In this document: positions 35,333 to 47,900 of the stretch, in pieces | How the letters are laid out: each line of letters begins with the position of its first letter | Position numbering within the stretch: position 1 is the stretch's first letter | Assembly (NCBI GenBank): GCA_002633005.1 | Contig: NMRA01000053.1 | Span: 876,129 to 940,128 of the forward strand | Direction of reading: 5' to 3' | Length of the DNA stretch: 64,000 nt | Source: Phoronis australis | Lineage: Eukaryota > Phoronida > Phoronidae | The notes under the pieces: generated by a model | Databases searched by the model: none | What the model was told of the DNA's origin: nothing | The model's input: only the letters and a program-made list of their open reading frames with translations | Program-made: the position numbers and the translations under genes

Positions 35333-38051
35333 CAGTGGCGGATCTACGTTTTCAGTAAGGGGGGGTTTAGGATTCCCGCAAAGGTCGAATCCGAGGCGCG
35401 TGGCGCCGAGCGGGGAGGGGAGGTCGGGAGGGGAGTAAATTCCCATTCCCGTGTAAGATAACTTTTTTATTTTTGTAGCCAAACAGTGAAATTTCCATGC
35501 ATCCTGGTACGTTTCTGGCACTTAACATGTCCCTGGAATTTTTCTTAAGATAATTAAAAGCCCTTCTCGATTTCGTCACATGAACTTGGCTCATAAGTTT
35601 CGTGAAACCATATTTGTGCACATCTTGGTATGAGTCACACCACCAGCAAAATTTTTTGTTGGAACATCTGCTTACACGCACCTTTTTAGCATACGAAAAA
35701 GTGTGATGTGTATACAGGGGTTTAGACAACTAGCAAATATTCAAGAGCATATGGAGCACCGACGGGGCGTAAAAACTTGAATATCAGATGATCGCAACAG
35801 CCTCAAGCTGTTTAAGAACGAAGACCTGTACTGTTAGTCCGGAAATAAACGTGTTCTGTCTCGTTACGAGAAAAACTGGCGAACGATGGTGCTCTCAGCT
35901 CATAGTTTATTATTAAAAGCGACAAAAACAATTAAGTATCACTTTATTAAGCTGAATCACGTTGACAACAATTGAAAAACGTCGAATGTATCAGGAAACA
36001 AATCATCTGAAAACAGTTTCACGAAACCAAAACACTCTGTAGGCCTACACCGTGGTGAAAAGATACACAGGAGCAGTTCGCAGAGGGACTAGATGTACAC
36101 TGAGAGTACACAAAAACTGGCCTGGTCCGTCACGAGACCAAAAGTACACCTGTGGTTGTTATCCCTATAAAATAGTCGATCTGTCGCGGGACCAAACAGT
36201 ACTGGCTGAGATAAATAGTTTTACAAAGTACACTTTGGTAAAAAACACCACAAGTCTAGTTCGCCGAGGGATCAGAAGTACACTGAAACTCGATATCTAC
36301 ACAAATCAAGCTGGCCTGGACCTAAAGCGTACTTTGCAAAAAATTTTGAATTGAAAACTTCTCTTCAGACAATTTTTAATCCCCAGTGGATGGTCATACG
36401 TGTAGTTCATACATCTGGTGGTCAACTGCTGCGAGAGGTTGTTTAGGAAGGGTTTTCGCACCGTTCTGTAGTACTCACTGGAAGAAACAAGTATTGAGTA
36501 AAGATTTAAGTACGCACTACGTGAAATAAGATTTTGGATATGAAGCAGATAGACTCAAGTGGGAATACAAGCCAGAGTTTCTGTGCTCTCGTAGACCCTC
36601 TGCTGTACTGGGTAAATTTGGCATGTCCAAAAATAATTTCTATTTCGTTTTCATTGTACACAAGCATAAAAAACGACATTATTACAAACTGTGTATAATT
36701 ATAACTTATTACCTGGGTGTTTCTCCGGGAACGTTGGTCCTATCTTTCTGTTGTCTAGACTGCCGAGGAGTCTGTACATCGGATGCAATGGTTTGCTGCT
36801 CTTGGAACCATTCTACCCAGACATCTTCGACGTTTGTTCCCAACGATTGCACTTCGTCAACTGCTGTGTCAATGAGCTTGTACGCCTCTACATTGTCAAC
36901 ATCTCGTTTCGCAGCTCAGTTGGCACTAAGCCCCCCGAGATAACCAAGTCCATTCAAAAGACTTACAGCGTGCGCAACTAAATTCGATCCGTTCATCATG
37001 GACTACTTCAAACCTTGACGATGTATCCCAGGACCCATTTGCATCTCTTGCAATTTTCGAAATAAACGTCCCAATGTCTGAACGCTTGAAACTTGAAGTA
37101 CTAACATCAAATAAATGTCGATGGGCATGGGCGTTTCTTCGGGTGGGCCTTTCTGTGGAAATTCCCCGTATAGAAAACGGGTGGTGCTTATTGCAGGTAG
37201 AAAGACGGTAAGTGTTGAGGTCGGCACTCGGGCTCCTTAGGAAGCCCGTTGAACATCGCACGACTCCCGCATTACTTTGTTGTGAAAATACAGCCTCCCC
37301 GCAAATTCTGGTACTGCACACTGTTCACTTTGTCAATGTGAGTGCCCCCTTTGTCATTCCTAAGTTGTATAGACATAACTTGTTAGAGTGCATCTTCAAA
37401 CAGACTCGCGACCAGACCACGGCGCAGGCCACAATGGCAATTCTTCGGAAAACGAGTTTTTTCAAGTATTACATGTACATGTACACTGTATGATATCGCG
37501 CAAGACAACTTTACTATACAACAGTCAAATTCGAGATACAAACGTGTGGGGTGTAATAGGATGACATGGCATGACAGATGAGGTTAAAAAGGTTGCACGT
37601 CAATTCGCCTGAATACCATGCAGGATTGCGGCACCACAGTATTTCCCCTAATCAAAATAATCAAAACATATCTTAGAGTAAAGAAACTAGTTACCTAAAG
37701 AAATCAGCTATAGAGCTGCTCTTTCAGCGGTGGGTCCATATAAAATGCTTGGCTACTTCAGAAGTGTCGTCGGAAGCGCGCGCACAAGTGATCTCCGGGG
37801 TTTTGCCGACGAGCCACGAAGACTCGAAACGCGTTGATTTTCATAACACCAATTCACAATGCAAAAAAAAATATTTTTAAAGTGAACCCCCCTCGTTTTT
37901 TTCCAAGTTGGTTTACTTGGGTTTTACACACGCTGGCGGTGCCGTTTTTGTTTTGCTGAAGAGGTTTTTGTTTTTTTTTTTTCTAATTTTTGGGTCCTGG
38001 CCCGAGGAGGGGGGGTTAAAACCCCTGAACCCCCCCGTAGATCCGCCACTG
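35333..38051 (-). mobile_element. Decayed hAT-type DNA transposon with 5-bp target-site duplication
   Basis: The ends are CAGTGGCGGATCTACG and its inverse CGTAGATCCGCCACTG, flanked on both sides by GTTAA (35328-35332 and 38052-38056). The minus strand keeps pieces of a transposase. Near 35530-35700 is a cysteine-rich segment with NKKFCWWC and KYGFTKL. Near 36740-36900 is WVEWFQEQQTIASD followed by TPRQSRQQKDRTNVP, a pattern typical of ZMYM1-like hAT transposases. Frames are broken by stops and shifts, so it is inactive. An internal stretch (36050-36340) has loosely periodic AGTACAC words. Confidence 0.8.
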
Positions 38052-38056
38052 GTTAA

Positions 38057-39406
38057 GTACCTTCATCAAAGCATAGTATTGTAACCAACTCGATAATTTG
38101 TATCTTTGTTTCATAGCTTCCCAAGAAAAATTTGCTTTGAACTTTTTACATTACAGCGTTGTAGAACCCACTGAAATGCACAGATTTGCCATCAATCAAA
38201 ATATTTCTATTGTTCCATGTTACCTGACAAATAACATCAATTTCGCTGTGTAAGACAACGCCAACATTTCCCCATGCATTCAACAAATGTGTAAATCAGA
38301 AACCAATGAGGCCTTACAGCTTGTTTACCAAAAAAATAACCTTGACTCGGTCACAGGAATAGTAACACACAGCAAGTTTTCCAGTTGCAAGACTGCTCAA
38401 ACTTTGTAATTCCTCTAAATTGAACGTTTAGGCATGTGTGGGCAGATACTTGAATACTTGAGGGACAACGGAAGCGGGGCATCCCACTAGGGGGAGGGTC
38501 GAAGAGCTTTTCAAAAATAACTTTTCTTGGAGTCAAGTCAGTAGTAACCTGGTACGATTTGTGAACTTGCACTCCAAAAATCGCAGAAATGTTTGTGTAA
38601 TTACTACTGCCAGTAAATGTACTAGTTTAAGCATGAGCACTCGGTGTATACCGTTATAAAAAGTCGTCCCCCGACAGTGATTTCCATATTCAACAATTCA
38701 ACAAAAATACCGTGCTATTTGACTTTCGCCCTAGTTCAAATACTTATGCATAACACCAGGAAGAGATAACCACTGGTTATCTGATCCTGATAACACGAAT
38801 CTCGATATAATAACCACAGGTACAAACACGTACTTGTATGACCTCTATATGATATTTTAGTACCGGCGCTCGTCGTTATATTTTTGCTATCTTATATTCT
38901 TATCCGTCGGTAACTACACGCCATTCCAGCATCTGTTTGATTTATTTGCAGATATGGTGATAGCCAAACTGACGATTTGTAATCTCTGGACACTTTCGGT
39001 TGCACTGACTACATAACTATTATAGCTTTTCGTCAGTCATATAAAATGCAGAGTAGGTACCAGTTAAGTACAACTGTTCCCTAGCCAAAATCTGGTTAAA
39101 CGAGAATGAAGGAACATTAAAAGAATAATCCATGTGATACTGTTAAGTGTCAGTGATCAGCGTTTGCGTATCAACACGCACGGTCGTTTATCTTCAATCT
39201 TACCCAATGTTTGTAGTTTTTAGCTGATTAGTTTGATTTTTTAAAATAAAAAAACCATACTCGGTTGTTTTTTCCTGCTGAATACCGCCGTGGTGTTCGT
39301 TTTTAACGACGAAAATTGTTGGTTAACGCATTTTGAAAATTCGCTAGTGGGTACAGGCAAAGATGTTTATGCCGGTAATTACACTTATCTTGCTCGCACC
39401 AGACAG
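38057..39406. other. Spacer without recognised genes
   Basis: AT-rich sequence between two DNA transposons. I see no coding exon, RNA gene or repeat boundary that I can support. Confidence 0.5.
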
Positions 39407-40032
39407 CAAGCCCGTAGCCAGAATTGCGCAGGGGGTGGTTCGAATTTCTTGAACCGGGTGGACCTTTGATATTTTGCAAACGTCGACACTGGAGTTTTCA
39501 TAAGGCCCTCATCTGACGCAGGGGAAAAGGAAATTTGTATACAAAACGATGACTCAGCTCTGTTTGAGATGAGTCGGAATTTGCAGTAACAGAGATGAGG
39601 ATGCCGTGACGGTTGCTCACAATGAAGAACGGGGCTGAATTCGGACGTAACGTGGTCCAGAACGTTCTCGTGTTCCTTTCTGCCAAATTTTAAATCGGGC
39701 ATGCTTAAATAAACGATTACACCCCCTTGGACTGAAATATTTAGTCGGGGAATAACTTTGACGAAATTTTTTATCTACTTATATTTTTGCTTATACAGAA
39801 TTTATTAAATGTACGACACTTTTCATTGTTCACGGTCTTTATTCCGTTACGTTCGTACTTTCGGAACAAAACTCTACTCTCAACTGAACATCGATACAGT
39901 AACTGACCTAGCGACATAATTAAAAGACACACGATATTTCGAAACATACTTGTTTCATTCTCAAGTGAAGATAAGCTGACGACACGCACAGCACACGGCA
40001 GGTGCGAAATACTGCAAAGAATGAATAATGAC

Positions 40033-40048
40033 GGGGGGGGGGGGGGGN
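40033..40048. repeat. Poly-G tract ending in an unresolved base
   Basis: Fifteen G followed by N. The N probably marks sequencing uncertainty at the homopolymer. Confidence 0.95.
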
Positions 40049-41389
40049 CGCGCGACCCTGTTTGCTGCTCATTCAAAACAGGCTTCTCAAAAGCAAATAA
40101 GAGGGACTCTAATACTTTCAAACGTAGCACATCTTGCTCCACGTAGCGAATTGACGAGTTTTCCACAATTTCTTGACGGGTGATTTTACGTGCGTGGCAT
40201 AGCAGAAAATGATCTTGAATGGTGCCATTTCTGCGCGTTGCTCAAGTTACTTACGTCCGGTAGTTGCGGGAAGGAACAGCCCACTACTCAATCACTATTC
40301 GGTTCGACATTCCGAAGGTTCACTTCTTCAGGTTCACTGCTGCGAAAAGATACAACTTTTTTAACTCGTGTAATTTCTACACGCAAAAAATGATTATACT
40401 TCGCTCATTAGATACTCTGAATGGTGTACCTATACCCCCCAAAACAACGCCCGGGTACTAAAATACTTTGGTTGGATTTCAAGGTCATGTCTTACGAACA
40501 CTGACGGAAAAATGAGAACGTTATTGCATTTTAAAAAATAAGGAGTGGGGATATTGGTGAATTATCAACCACGACACATTCATCATATCCATGTCAAGGT
40601 CCCATCATTTCACAGCGCGACTGAAAAGTTTAGGACCGTTGCACCTGAACCTCACCGACCGGAACCACTCTCACGGCCGGGAAGAAATTAAATGTAGTTA
40701 GCAGACTACCCTGTACCTGTCAGTATTCACGAAGTCAGGGAGGCCCGACCCGTGCCCCAGATGTCCTTTTTTAATTGTTGAGAATGTGTCGTTAGTTAGA
40801 TTCAAGAATCACGATTGGCAGTGATTGGAACCGAGCTCATTTGTAAACAATGTAATCAATGTATAAGAACTAGTCGTGACGCCTTATTAGCAGACAATCA
40901 GAGTAATGAACCGTGTGGCTCAGTGGTTTTAGGTCGGAATTCCTGTTTGGGAGGCCTGGGTCAGAATCCTTGCTTCACTGGCTGACAATCGATCGAGCAT
41001 TGCGCAAAGGTATCTCCTACTCCTCGGTCTTACTAGTGAATGTGTGCAGGTTCGTGAATAAGAACATGGATATAATGAGAAGCGACTCCTGGGGCTGTCT
41101 GTGCCGAAAAAAAAAATAACTGTCGGAGTTCTGGTTTTGGAATTGGGGACATTCGAAGTAGTGAACTTTCGAGGGAGGCGAACCTTCGGAATAGTGGCAT
41201 CTAACCTTGGAAATATTTATCATCAAGTTAGTTGCTCGTATGAAGTCTGTGAGGCTGTCTGTGAACGATTCCACTATTGACAAGAAAAGTCTATCTTCAT
41301 TGACCAAAGTTTTATTGTGTCTAGACCTACTTTTACCCCAAAATGTGAGCATGCTCGATGGCGTTTTCTCACAGCAAGCAAGCGCGTCA

Positions 41390-41570
41390 CAGTGCTGGAT
41401 CTATAAGGGAGGAGGAGAATGTTGCCTCGGGGTCAAGGGCAAAGCGCGAATACTGACATGTGCACAGGCGGCCTGGAAGTTGCGGGGGTTGGGGTGTGCC
41501 AGTGGACCGTGGAACTGCTGTTTAGNGGGTGCCATGCCCCCACCCCTCCCCCTCCTAAATCCGCCTATGG
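41390..41570. mobile_element. Small element related to the CAGTGGCGGAT ends
   Basis: The left end CAGTGCTGGATCTATAAGGG and right end CCCTCCTAAATCCGCCTATG resemble diverged termini of the hAT-type element at 35333. It contains an N at 41526. No clear target-site duplication. Confidence 0.4.
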
Positions 41571-42479
41571 GTTAGTTAAATTCTTGGAGCAACGACGGAG
41601 GGCTGCCTATATACCCTCGTCTTCTACTGAATTTTAAAGGACGGAAACGCAAACACGTGTACACGCATGCATGCATGTCAATCCACGTACCAATCCACAA
41701 TCGAAATGGACACCGGATGAAAAACATACCTACGGTATTTGACGAACAATCGCAATTCCAAATTTGAAAACGCCTGCCCAATTAGCCGCATACTAGCTAG
41801 CAAGCAATATCGGATAACAAACCTATTTTCTGTTAGCTGTTTTGCAAGTTTCTTGGTCAATTTGGAGGCGCTTTCACATTTGAGAGCTCTCTTGCTATAG
41901 CATAGCTATATAGCTAGACAAGTTCTAGAATCTCTTTACCTTAACGGTGCAACCACCACGTGAGTTCAATGCCGATGGATTTACCCTCCTCTATTGTCTG
42001 CACGATCCTGTCATCTACGCGAAACCACTCGGGCGAAGTTGGACGGGTACGGCCCGATGATTACATGAAACGCTTATCAGAAGCAAATTCAAAATTATTA
42101 CTAACTCAGTTACCATTGTAGTTAGTATGGTACCAGCAGCTGCAACAGGATAGGCTGGGGCTGGACCTTTTCCGCGGAGGGGGGTTCGATCGAATCCCTC
42201 CGGCGACCCCTCACCTCCCTTAGCTACGGGCCTGAGACAGTACGGACATCACCACTGTATCCGACTCCAGCGCCGCGCTCTCTTTGATCCTAGTAAAAAG
42301 CCACTAATTAAGTAGGACAAGCGGTGAAAATTCCCGCATATCTAAAGAATTGCGTGAAATTCTTGTAAGCGTATTATACAAGGTAAATCGATATCGTTGT
42401 TTGAAGTCACCTGTAGACTTATGAGAAGTCAGTGAAGTAATACAAATTCGCTATGACCCTTTATCGTTAACTTCCTGTT

Positions 42480-43320
42480 CTTTTTTACGATACCAGTCTA
42501 GACGTCGATGACGGCTTCAGCGCTTATGGTATCTGTCATATTCATTTCACTTGCATAATCAGGTCGTCCAGCCTCTTGTCATTCATAACGGAGGCAATTT
42601 TTGACAACTTTCATTTTGCTGAAATTTCTCTCATCTTTTGCCACACAACACTAACAGGAGCGGTGAAAAACAGCTTAACAGCTTTGCAGATACACGGGAA
42701 GATCACTTTATTCTGAAAAGCGAAGTTACACACGTCGCGTAACGTGTCAAGAGGTGGCTTCAAGGACGTGCACAGATTCATGAAGATATACTAAGCTTCC
42801 ATGTTTGCTTTGTCGATACCACTGGTGGGAAGAGCTGGCATTGCCAAGAATTCCTCTTCTGTATAGGGATTGCAATTAAGAGGTGCTTGACTGAAGCGAA
42901 AGGTTCTAAGGCAACGTATGTCTTATGTTGTCTTTAATCGCGCTGGCCAGCAGGTATCCAGAACGTCAATCACCCATCTTCTGTAAGTTTCGTGAAACTG
43001 ACCCAGAGCTGTTGAAGCACACTCATGATGGTCAAGCCTTTTGGTATACGCTTCGATCGTCCTTTATTTGTCCTCGGCAAACTCTTTCTCGTGGTTTAGT
43101 GTTTAAGGACCTGGAAAAATGGGATGCTTGCTTCAATCTGAGCATTGATATTTCTTTCCTCAATGGAATTCATTCTTTCGAACGATGAAACCATATAGTC
43201 TACGATGAAACAGTTACATCGATATAGTTTCAATGGTCCAGGATATTCAGTTCGTCCTTCGGTAGCTCTGTAGTCAGAATTTTTGTCTGGTTGAATTTCA
43301 AAGCAAAGCAAAGATGACAT
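42480..43320 (-). pseudogene. hAT transposase C-terminal remnant
   Basis: On the minus strand, 42545-42680 encodes in adjacent frames TAPVSVVWQK, then ERNFSKMKVVKNCLR, then NDKRLDDL. This matches the hAT dimerisation domain pattern (P-VS--ERxFSklKlvKnyLRs--xxeRLxxL). Upstream on that strand, to about 43320, the frames look like degraded transposase but are not individually recognisable. Several frameshifts and stops separate the pieces, so it is a dead copy. Confidence 0.75.
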
Positions 43321-43625
43321 CGTATTTCAGCGTGTCCGCGTCAAAGAATGAATAATAAATCTTGTTTTCCGTCGGTTTGGCAAATTGCGAATAAAATTAA
43401 TTTAGGAACAGCAAAGCCCAGTGACACAATTAAACCATTATAAAGTATATGTAGGAAAAATATTATAATATTTGTGTCACTCCGTTGATGATAGCTTCCG
43501 TACATATACAATACTGGTATCGCAAGCGTGGTGAAAAAGTTAACGGTGACCAAAACGGAGTTGGAATTCTTCGCCAAAGTCACCTTAATTCTCGTAACTA
43601 AGCTTCATCGAAGATATGTCGTATA

Positions 43626-43780
43626 CAGTGGCGGATTTAGAGGGGGGCCATGGCCCCCCAAAATTCCCCCAGATTCCATTTGGCAGTTTTGCCCGGGGGT
43701 GTGAATGTCTGACGGCCAAAATCCTAGCTAATAGTCTGCCCTCGCTGGCCCCCTAACTCAAAATCCTGGATCCGCCCCTG
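43626..43780. mobile_element. 155-bp MITE with 5-bp target-site duplication
   Basis: Begins CAGTGGCGGATTTAG and ends GGATCCGCCCCTG, flanked by GTATA on both sides (43621-43625 and 43781-43785). The termini and 5-base duplication match the larger hAT-type element at 35333-38051, its likely source of transposase. It lies inside an older repeat that is also present near 24470-24680. Confidence 0.85.
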
Positions 43781-44482
43781 GTATAAGTATAGAAAGGACA
43801 GACCTCTGAAGATTGAGAAACTAAAGCGCTTCATATTTTATGTTGTAGTTTTAGGTGATCAGTGGAAAGTATGACCGGCGAGGCGCGTGAAACTCTTACC
43901 GTGCGGTGGCCGGATTTGGCCTACCGCCCGTTTAAATTACACGGGACGAAATTTGTACAGAAAGCGATACCGAGAAGTAGTTGTAGCCCCTAACCGACCA
44001 ACCGAGGGGCTACGTGTTGCCTTAATTTGTACAGTCCTGCATACTCAAATTCAGGGGAAGGATCCAGGATTGAGTTAGCCGGGGATGGCCAGGGCAGAGT
44101 ATTAGCCAGGATTTTTCCCGACAGCCGTTCGCACCCCTGTACTGCCAAATGGAGTCTGGGAGAATTTTAGGGGGGCAATGGCCTCCTTGACCCCCGGGCC
44201 CCCCTCTAAAATCAGCCGACTGAAAATGTGCCAACTCCATTACAGGTTTGTAATCCCAGTAGTAGACCTAGTTACTAGGCCTGATGCCGTTTGGGTTCGT
44301 AGAACAGAGACAATAGAGAAGTTGGCCGTTTGGGTTCGTAGAACTTGCCCAACACAGGCTCATTCCTCGCTGGTTCCCTATCGTGCCTATCTAGTCTCCG
44401 TGCACAGACCCGCCCTCGACTGAGGTTGCCTTGACAACGGCAATCCGTGACGTCAGCTTATGAGGCCCGGGAACCAGGCGTG

Positions 44483-44616
44483 CGTTCAGTAGACGCTAGG
44501 ACCTAGCTAAAACCTAGTCAAAGTCACGTGTTCTCATTTAAAATACACGGCAATACCTCACGTAATCTCACGAAGTCTTGCTTTTTAGCGAGGTCCTAGC
44601 GTTACTGAACGGGAGG
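44483..44616. mobile_element. 134-bp inverted-repeat MITE upstream of hnRNP copy 2
   Basis: The ends CGTTCAGTAGACGCTAGG and CCTAGCGTTACTGAACG are inverted copies with AGGACCT and AGGTCCT just inside. It carries a CACGTG motif (near 44526). No target-site duplication was identified. Confidence 0.65.
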
Positions 44617-44686
44617 CAGGTTAGTGCCAAGCCAGTACGCACTGGCTACTGACCACCTAGCGGCAAGCAGAGGGGCTTATTCCATA

Positions 44687-44952
44687 TGACGTCATTTGAC
44701 AAACGATGTTGTTTTGCGGGAAAATCTTATTGGGTTGTCAAAAACAACGTAACATTTGTAAAATTTTTACTCCTAAATTTTTATTTTTTCTAACTAGACA
44801 GGTTGATTTCTTTACTAAGCTTATTGATGAAAATTTTTCTTAACCTCAGCAAAGATTTTTTAGTTACCTCTTTGACCTCAGTGGTGAAAATTGTACGGAA
44901 ATTAATTACGCATAACCACGTGACATCCTGTTTCGCGTGCTCAAATTTCAAG
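44687..44952 (+). promoter_or_regulatory. Promoter of hnRNP A copy 2 with CRE, E-box and conserved block
   Basis: A palindromic CRE, TGACGTCA (44687-44694), lies 266 bases before the ATG, and another lies at 44448-44455. The 19-base block TACGGAAATTAATTACGCA (44894-44912) and the E-box CACGTGAC (44917-44924) are shared with copy 1 at nearly identical spacing. No divergent HP1 gene is present here. Activity is inferred. Confidence 0.55.
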
Positions 44953-44967
44953 ATGGCGAATTTTAAT
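44953..44967 (+). CDS. hnRNP A copy 2 exon 1: MANFN
   Basis: Fifteen bases identical to copy 1 exon 1, followed by the same GTAAGTTTACCGG donor context. It joins in phase 0 to AAA-ATG of exon 2. Confidence 0.85.
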
Positions 44968-47900
44968 GTAAGTTTACCGGTCTCACATTTTCATTAATTT
45001 GACTGGTAATAATGTTTTAGCTTTATTTTCGTGTTTTTACACTGATTGTATTGATTGTGCGCTAAATTTGTGGCTTTTCTGTTCTCTTTTATTTACAATG
45101 TGACTTGGTGTGCTCCTTTTCATTGTTGAACTTGAGTTTGAAAAAACAAAATGGCGACTGAGACGTGAAAGATAACGTAGACAAAGACGATTTAATATAT
45201 ATTGTATAATTAGACTCATTAACGTACATACTTGATATTCGTAATTTCTGAATCCTGTCGTCACGCCCATTCCAAAAATGTGTTTCTCCAGTGTTCGATT
45301 TGGCGTCCTTCTAGTTCTACTTATAGCCAATTAGACAGTGATTACACCGGCGTCCTCAGCTGATCGTCCCTAATACACTTCATGTAATGCTACAAGGTAT
45401 GACACTCGGGACTAGAAATTCCTCGGGTTCTTCGATTCAGCTGTCCATATCAATCACATAATTCATTAAATTTACACGAAACGAGTTCAACAAAACATGA
45501 GAAATTGTTCTTTCGTATTATACCATTCCCGGTGTCCTGCTCCAGCGAGTTCGCAAGAAATTCGCTGTCAAAGCACAAAAATGTTCCCAAAAAGCCCAAA
45601 TACACTTGTTGTAATAATGGGGAGTCGGTTGGCCAAGAGGACACACAGCTTCGGGCCTATTAACACGGTGCAAGAGCAAAGTCTGGAGGATACTCACATT
45701 GCGTCTGCACAGGACGGCAGCGAACTCCAGAAGGCCCAGACGATCTTGTCACGTGGTCTTGATAGGTGACTCGTCACGTGGTAGGAGTGTGACCTCGGCT
45801 GGGCTCTTCTGGCGTTAGATGTCGCACCAGGCCAAGACCAACATTGTCACGAAAAGGACATCACAACATAGAGACGCCACAGCCGAGACTGACGTCGACA
45901 TTTACTACACACTTTTCACTTTGTCAATTCGAGGTCAAGGACAGTACTGAAATTGCCGGTTTGTTGCGTAAAGTCACGATGTCGATAACGCCGTCCATCT
46001 GTAATGCTCATCGGTAATTTCCGTGCCTTGAACCACAGGCACCTTTAAGTAGCTCTCTACAATATAACATAATAAAGAGAAAGGTACACAACTGACATTC
46101 AATATGGACGTCTGCCGGCCACTTCCGGAATAACCCAAGCACGTCAAATCTGAGAGTAATTTAACTCAAACATTTTATCTGCGACAGCAACACGTTCATT
46201 GCTTCCATTTGTTGACATCTAAACCAATAAATATCATAAATACCTCCAGATCTTCCTAGTTCAATCGTCAACATTCACGACAAAGCGTATAGCAAGAAGG
46301 CCTCATGTCAGTTTTGTCTAATGCGCATGCTCATAAGGCCCCTCGCGACATCTTCAGAGCGCTTACATCAACTAAAAACAGCAACATTCAGCGAAGAGGC
46401 TCTTGACAGTAATTTACATTATTTACATGTTACTCTATGAGCACGCTGATTGGGTACAGCAAAAATAGGTCAAACTTTCAAGAGGCCACAGACAACCCTG
46501 CTTTTTCACATGCTCATGCGAGGTAGGACGACATATTCGTAAATTACTGTCAAGAGCCTCTTCTCTGAATGTTGCTGTTTTTAGTTGATGTAAGCGCTCT
46601 GAAGATGTCGCGAGGGACCTTATGAGCATGCGCATTAGACGAAACTGGTACGAGGCCTTCTTGCTTTTCGCTTTGTTCGTGAATGTTGACGATTGAACTA
46701 GGAAGATCTGGAGGTATTTATGATATTTATTGGTTTAGATGTCAACAAATGGAAGCAATGAACGTGTTGCTGTCGCAGATAAAGTGTTTGAGTTAAATTA
46801 CTCTCAGATTTGACGTGCTTGGGTTATTCCGGAAGTGGCCGGCAGACGTCCATATTGAATGTCAGTTGTGTACCTTTCTCTTTATATGTTATATTGTAGA
46901 GAGCTACTTAAAGGTGCCTGTGCTCGAACTGACAAAGTGCACAAAGTGTGTTTGGGCTTTTTGGGAACATTTTTGTGCTTTGACAGCGAATTGCTGGCGA
47001 ACTAGCTGGAGCAGGACACCGAGAATTGTGTTATAAGAAAGAACAATTTCTCATGGTTTTTGAACCCCTGTTTTGTGTAACTTTATTGAGTTATGTGTTT
47101 GATATGGACGACGGAATCGAAGCACCCGTGGAATTTCTAGTCCCGAGTGTCATACCTTGTAGTATTAAATGTAGTGTATTGGGGACGCTATCAGAAGCTT
47201 AGGACGCCTGTGGGGATCACTATCTCTAGACAGATGAACTACAGATGACTCACGCGCAGAAAGGTTTTCGTAGAATTATGCCTCGCAACAAATAAAAAAA
47301 TCGCCGCTACGTTGTTATTACTAGCTTTTGCGCACTGGGTGCCACTAGTCGGGTACAATGGTCTCTGATTTAGAGAACCAGACAATCGCTGAATAATGGC
47401 CGTTATTCAGTGGATGAAACTGCTTCTCTAAATCAGGGTCCATTATATCCGACTAGTGCCCAATGGGACCCCTTATGAAGCCATTACTGTCTTTAATTCC
47501 TTCCAACTTGAACAAATACTCATGTAATCAAATTTTTTCTTCATTCAGTTGCCCTAGTTGGCTACTGGTCTTTATTAATACATCAGTGTGAGGCATGATT
47601 TTAAAGGATCTTCATGTGACGAAAGCTTTTTGGCAAATTATGCCTCACACTGATTAAAAGATCAGTCATCTTGTTGTAAGTACCTTTTGTGTCTAGAGGG
47701 GCAAATTAGGAGGCCATCAATGTCTTTAATTCCTTCCAACTTTGACAAATACACCCGTTATCAAATTTATTCTTCGAGCAGTCCTTTGCTCAGTTCCCAA
47801 AGTTGATATGTCGCCATTTTTAACACTGCGCGCGGCAGGTGGTATGACGCCATAACCCCTGGCATGCGCAAAGTAAAAATGGCCAGTTATCGATTTTGGG

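Larger units (their letters stand above)
39407..42234. mobile_element. DNA transposon of 2.8 kb with 6-bp target-site duplication
   Basis: The left end CAAGCCCGTAGCCAG and right end TTAGCTACGGGCCTG are inverted copies. AGACAG flanks both sides (39401-39406 and 42235-42240). The interior is heavily decayed: no transposase motif is recognised, and it contains a homopolymer of G at 40033-40047 ending in an N, plus a small element near 41390-41570. Confidence 0.75.

Noticed and set aside
36052-36354. 100-codon open frame with repeated TRSRDQ-like words
   Set aside because: It lies inside a decayed hAT element and follows loosely periodic AGTACAC words. No protein similarity recognised.
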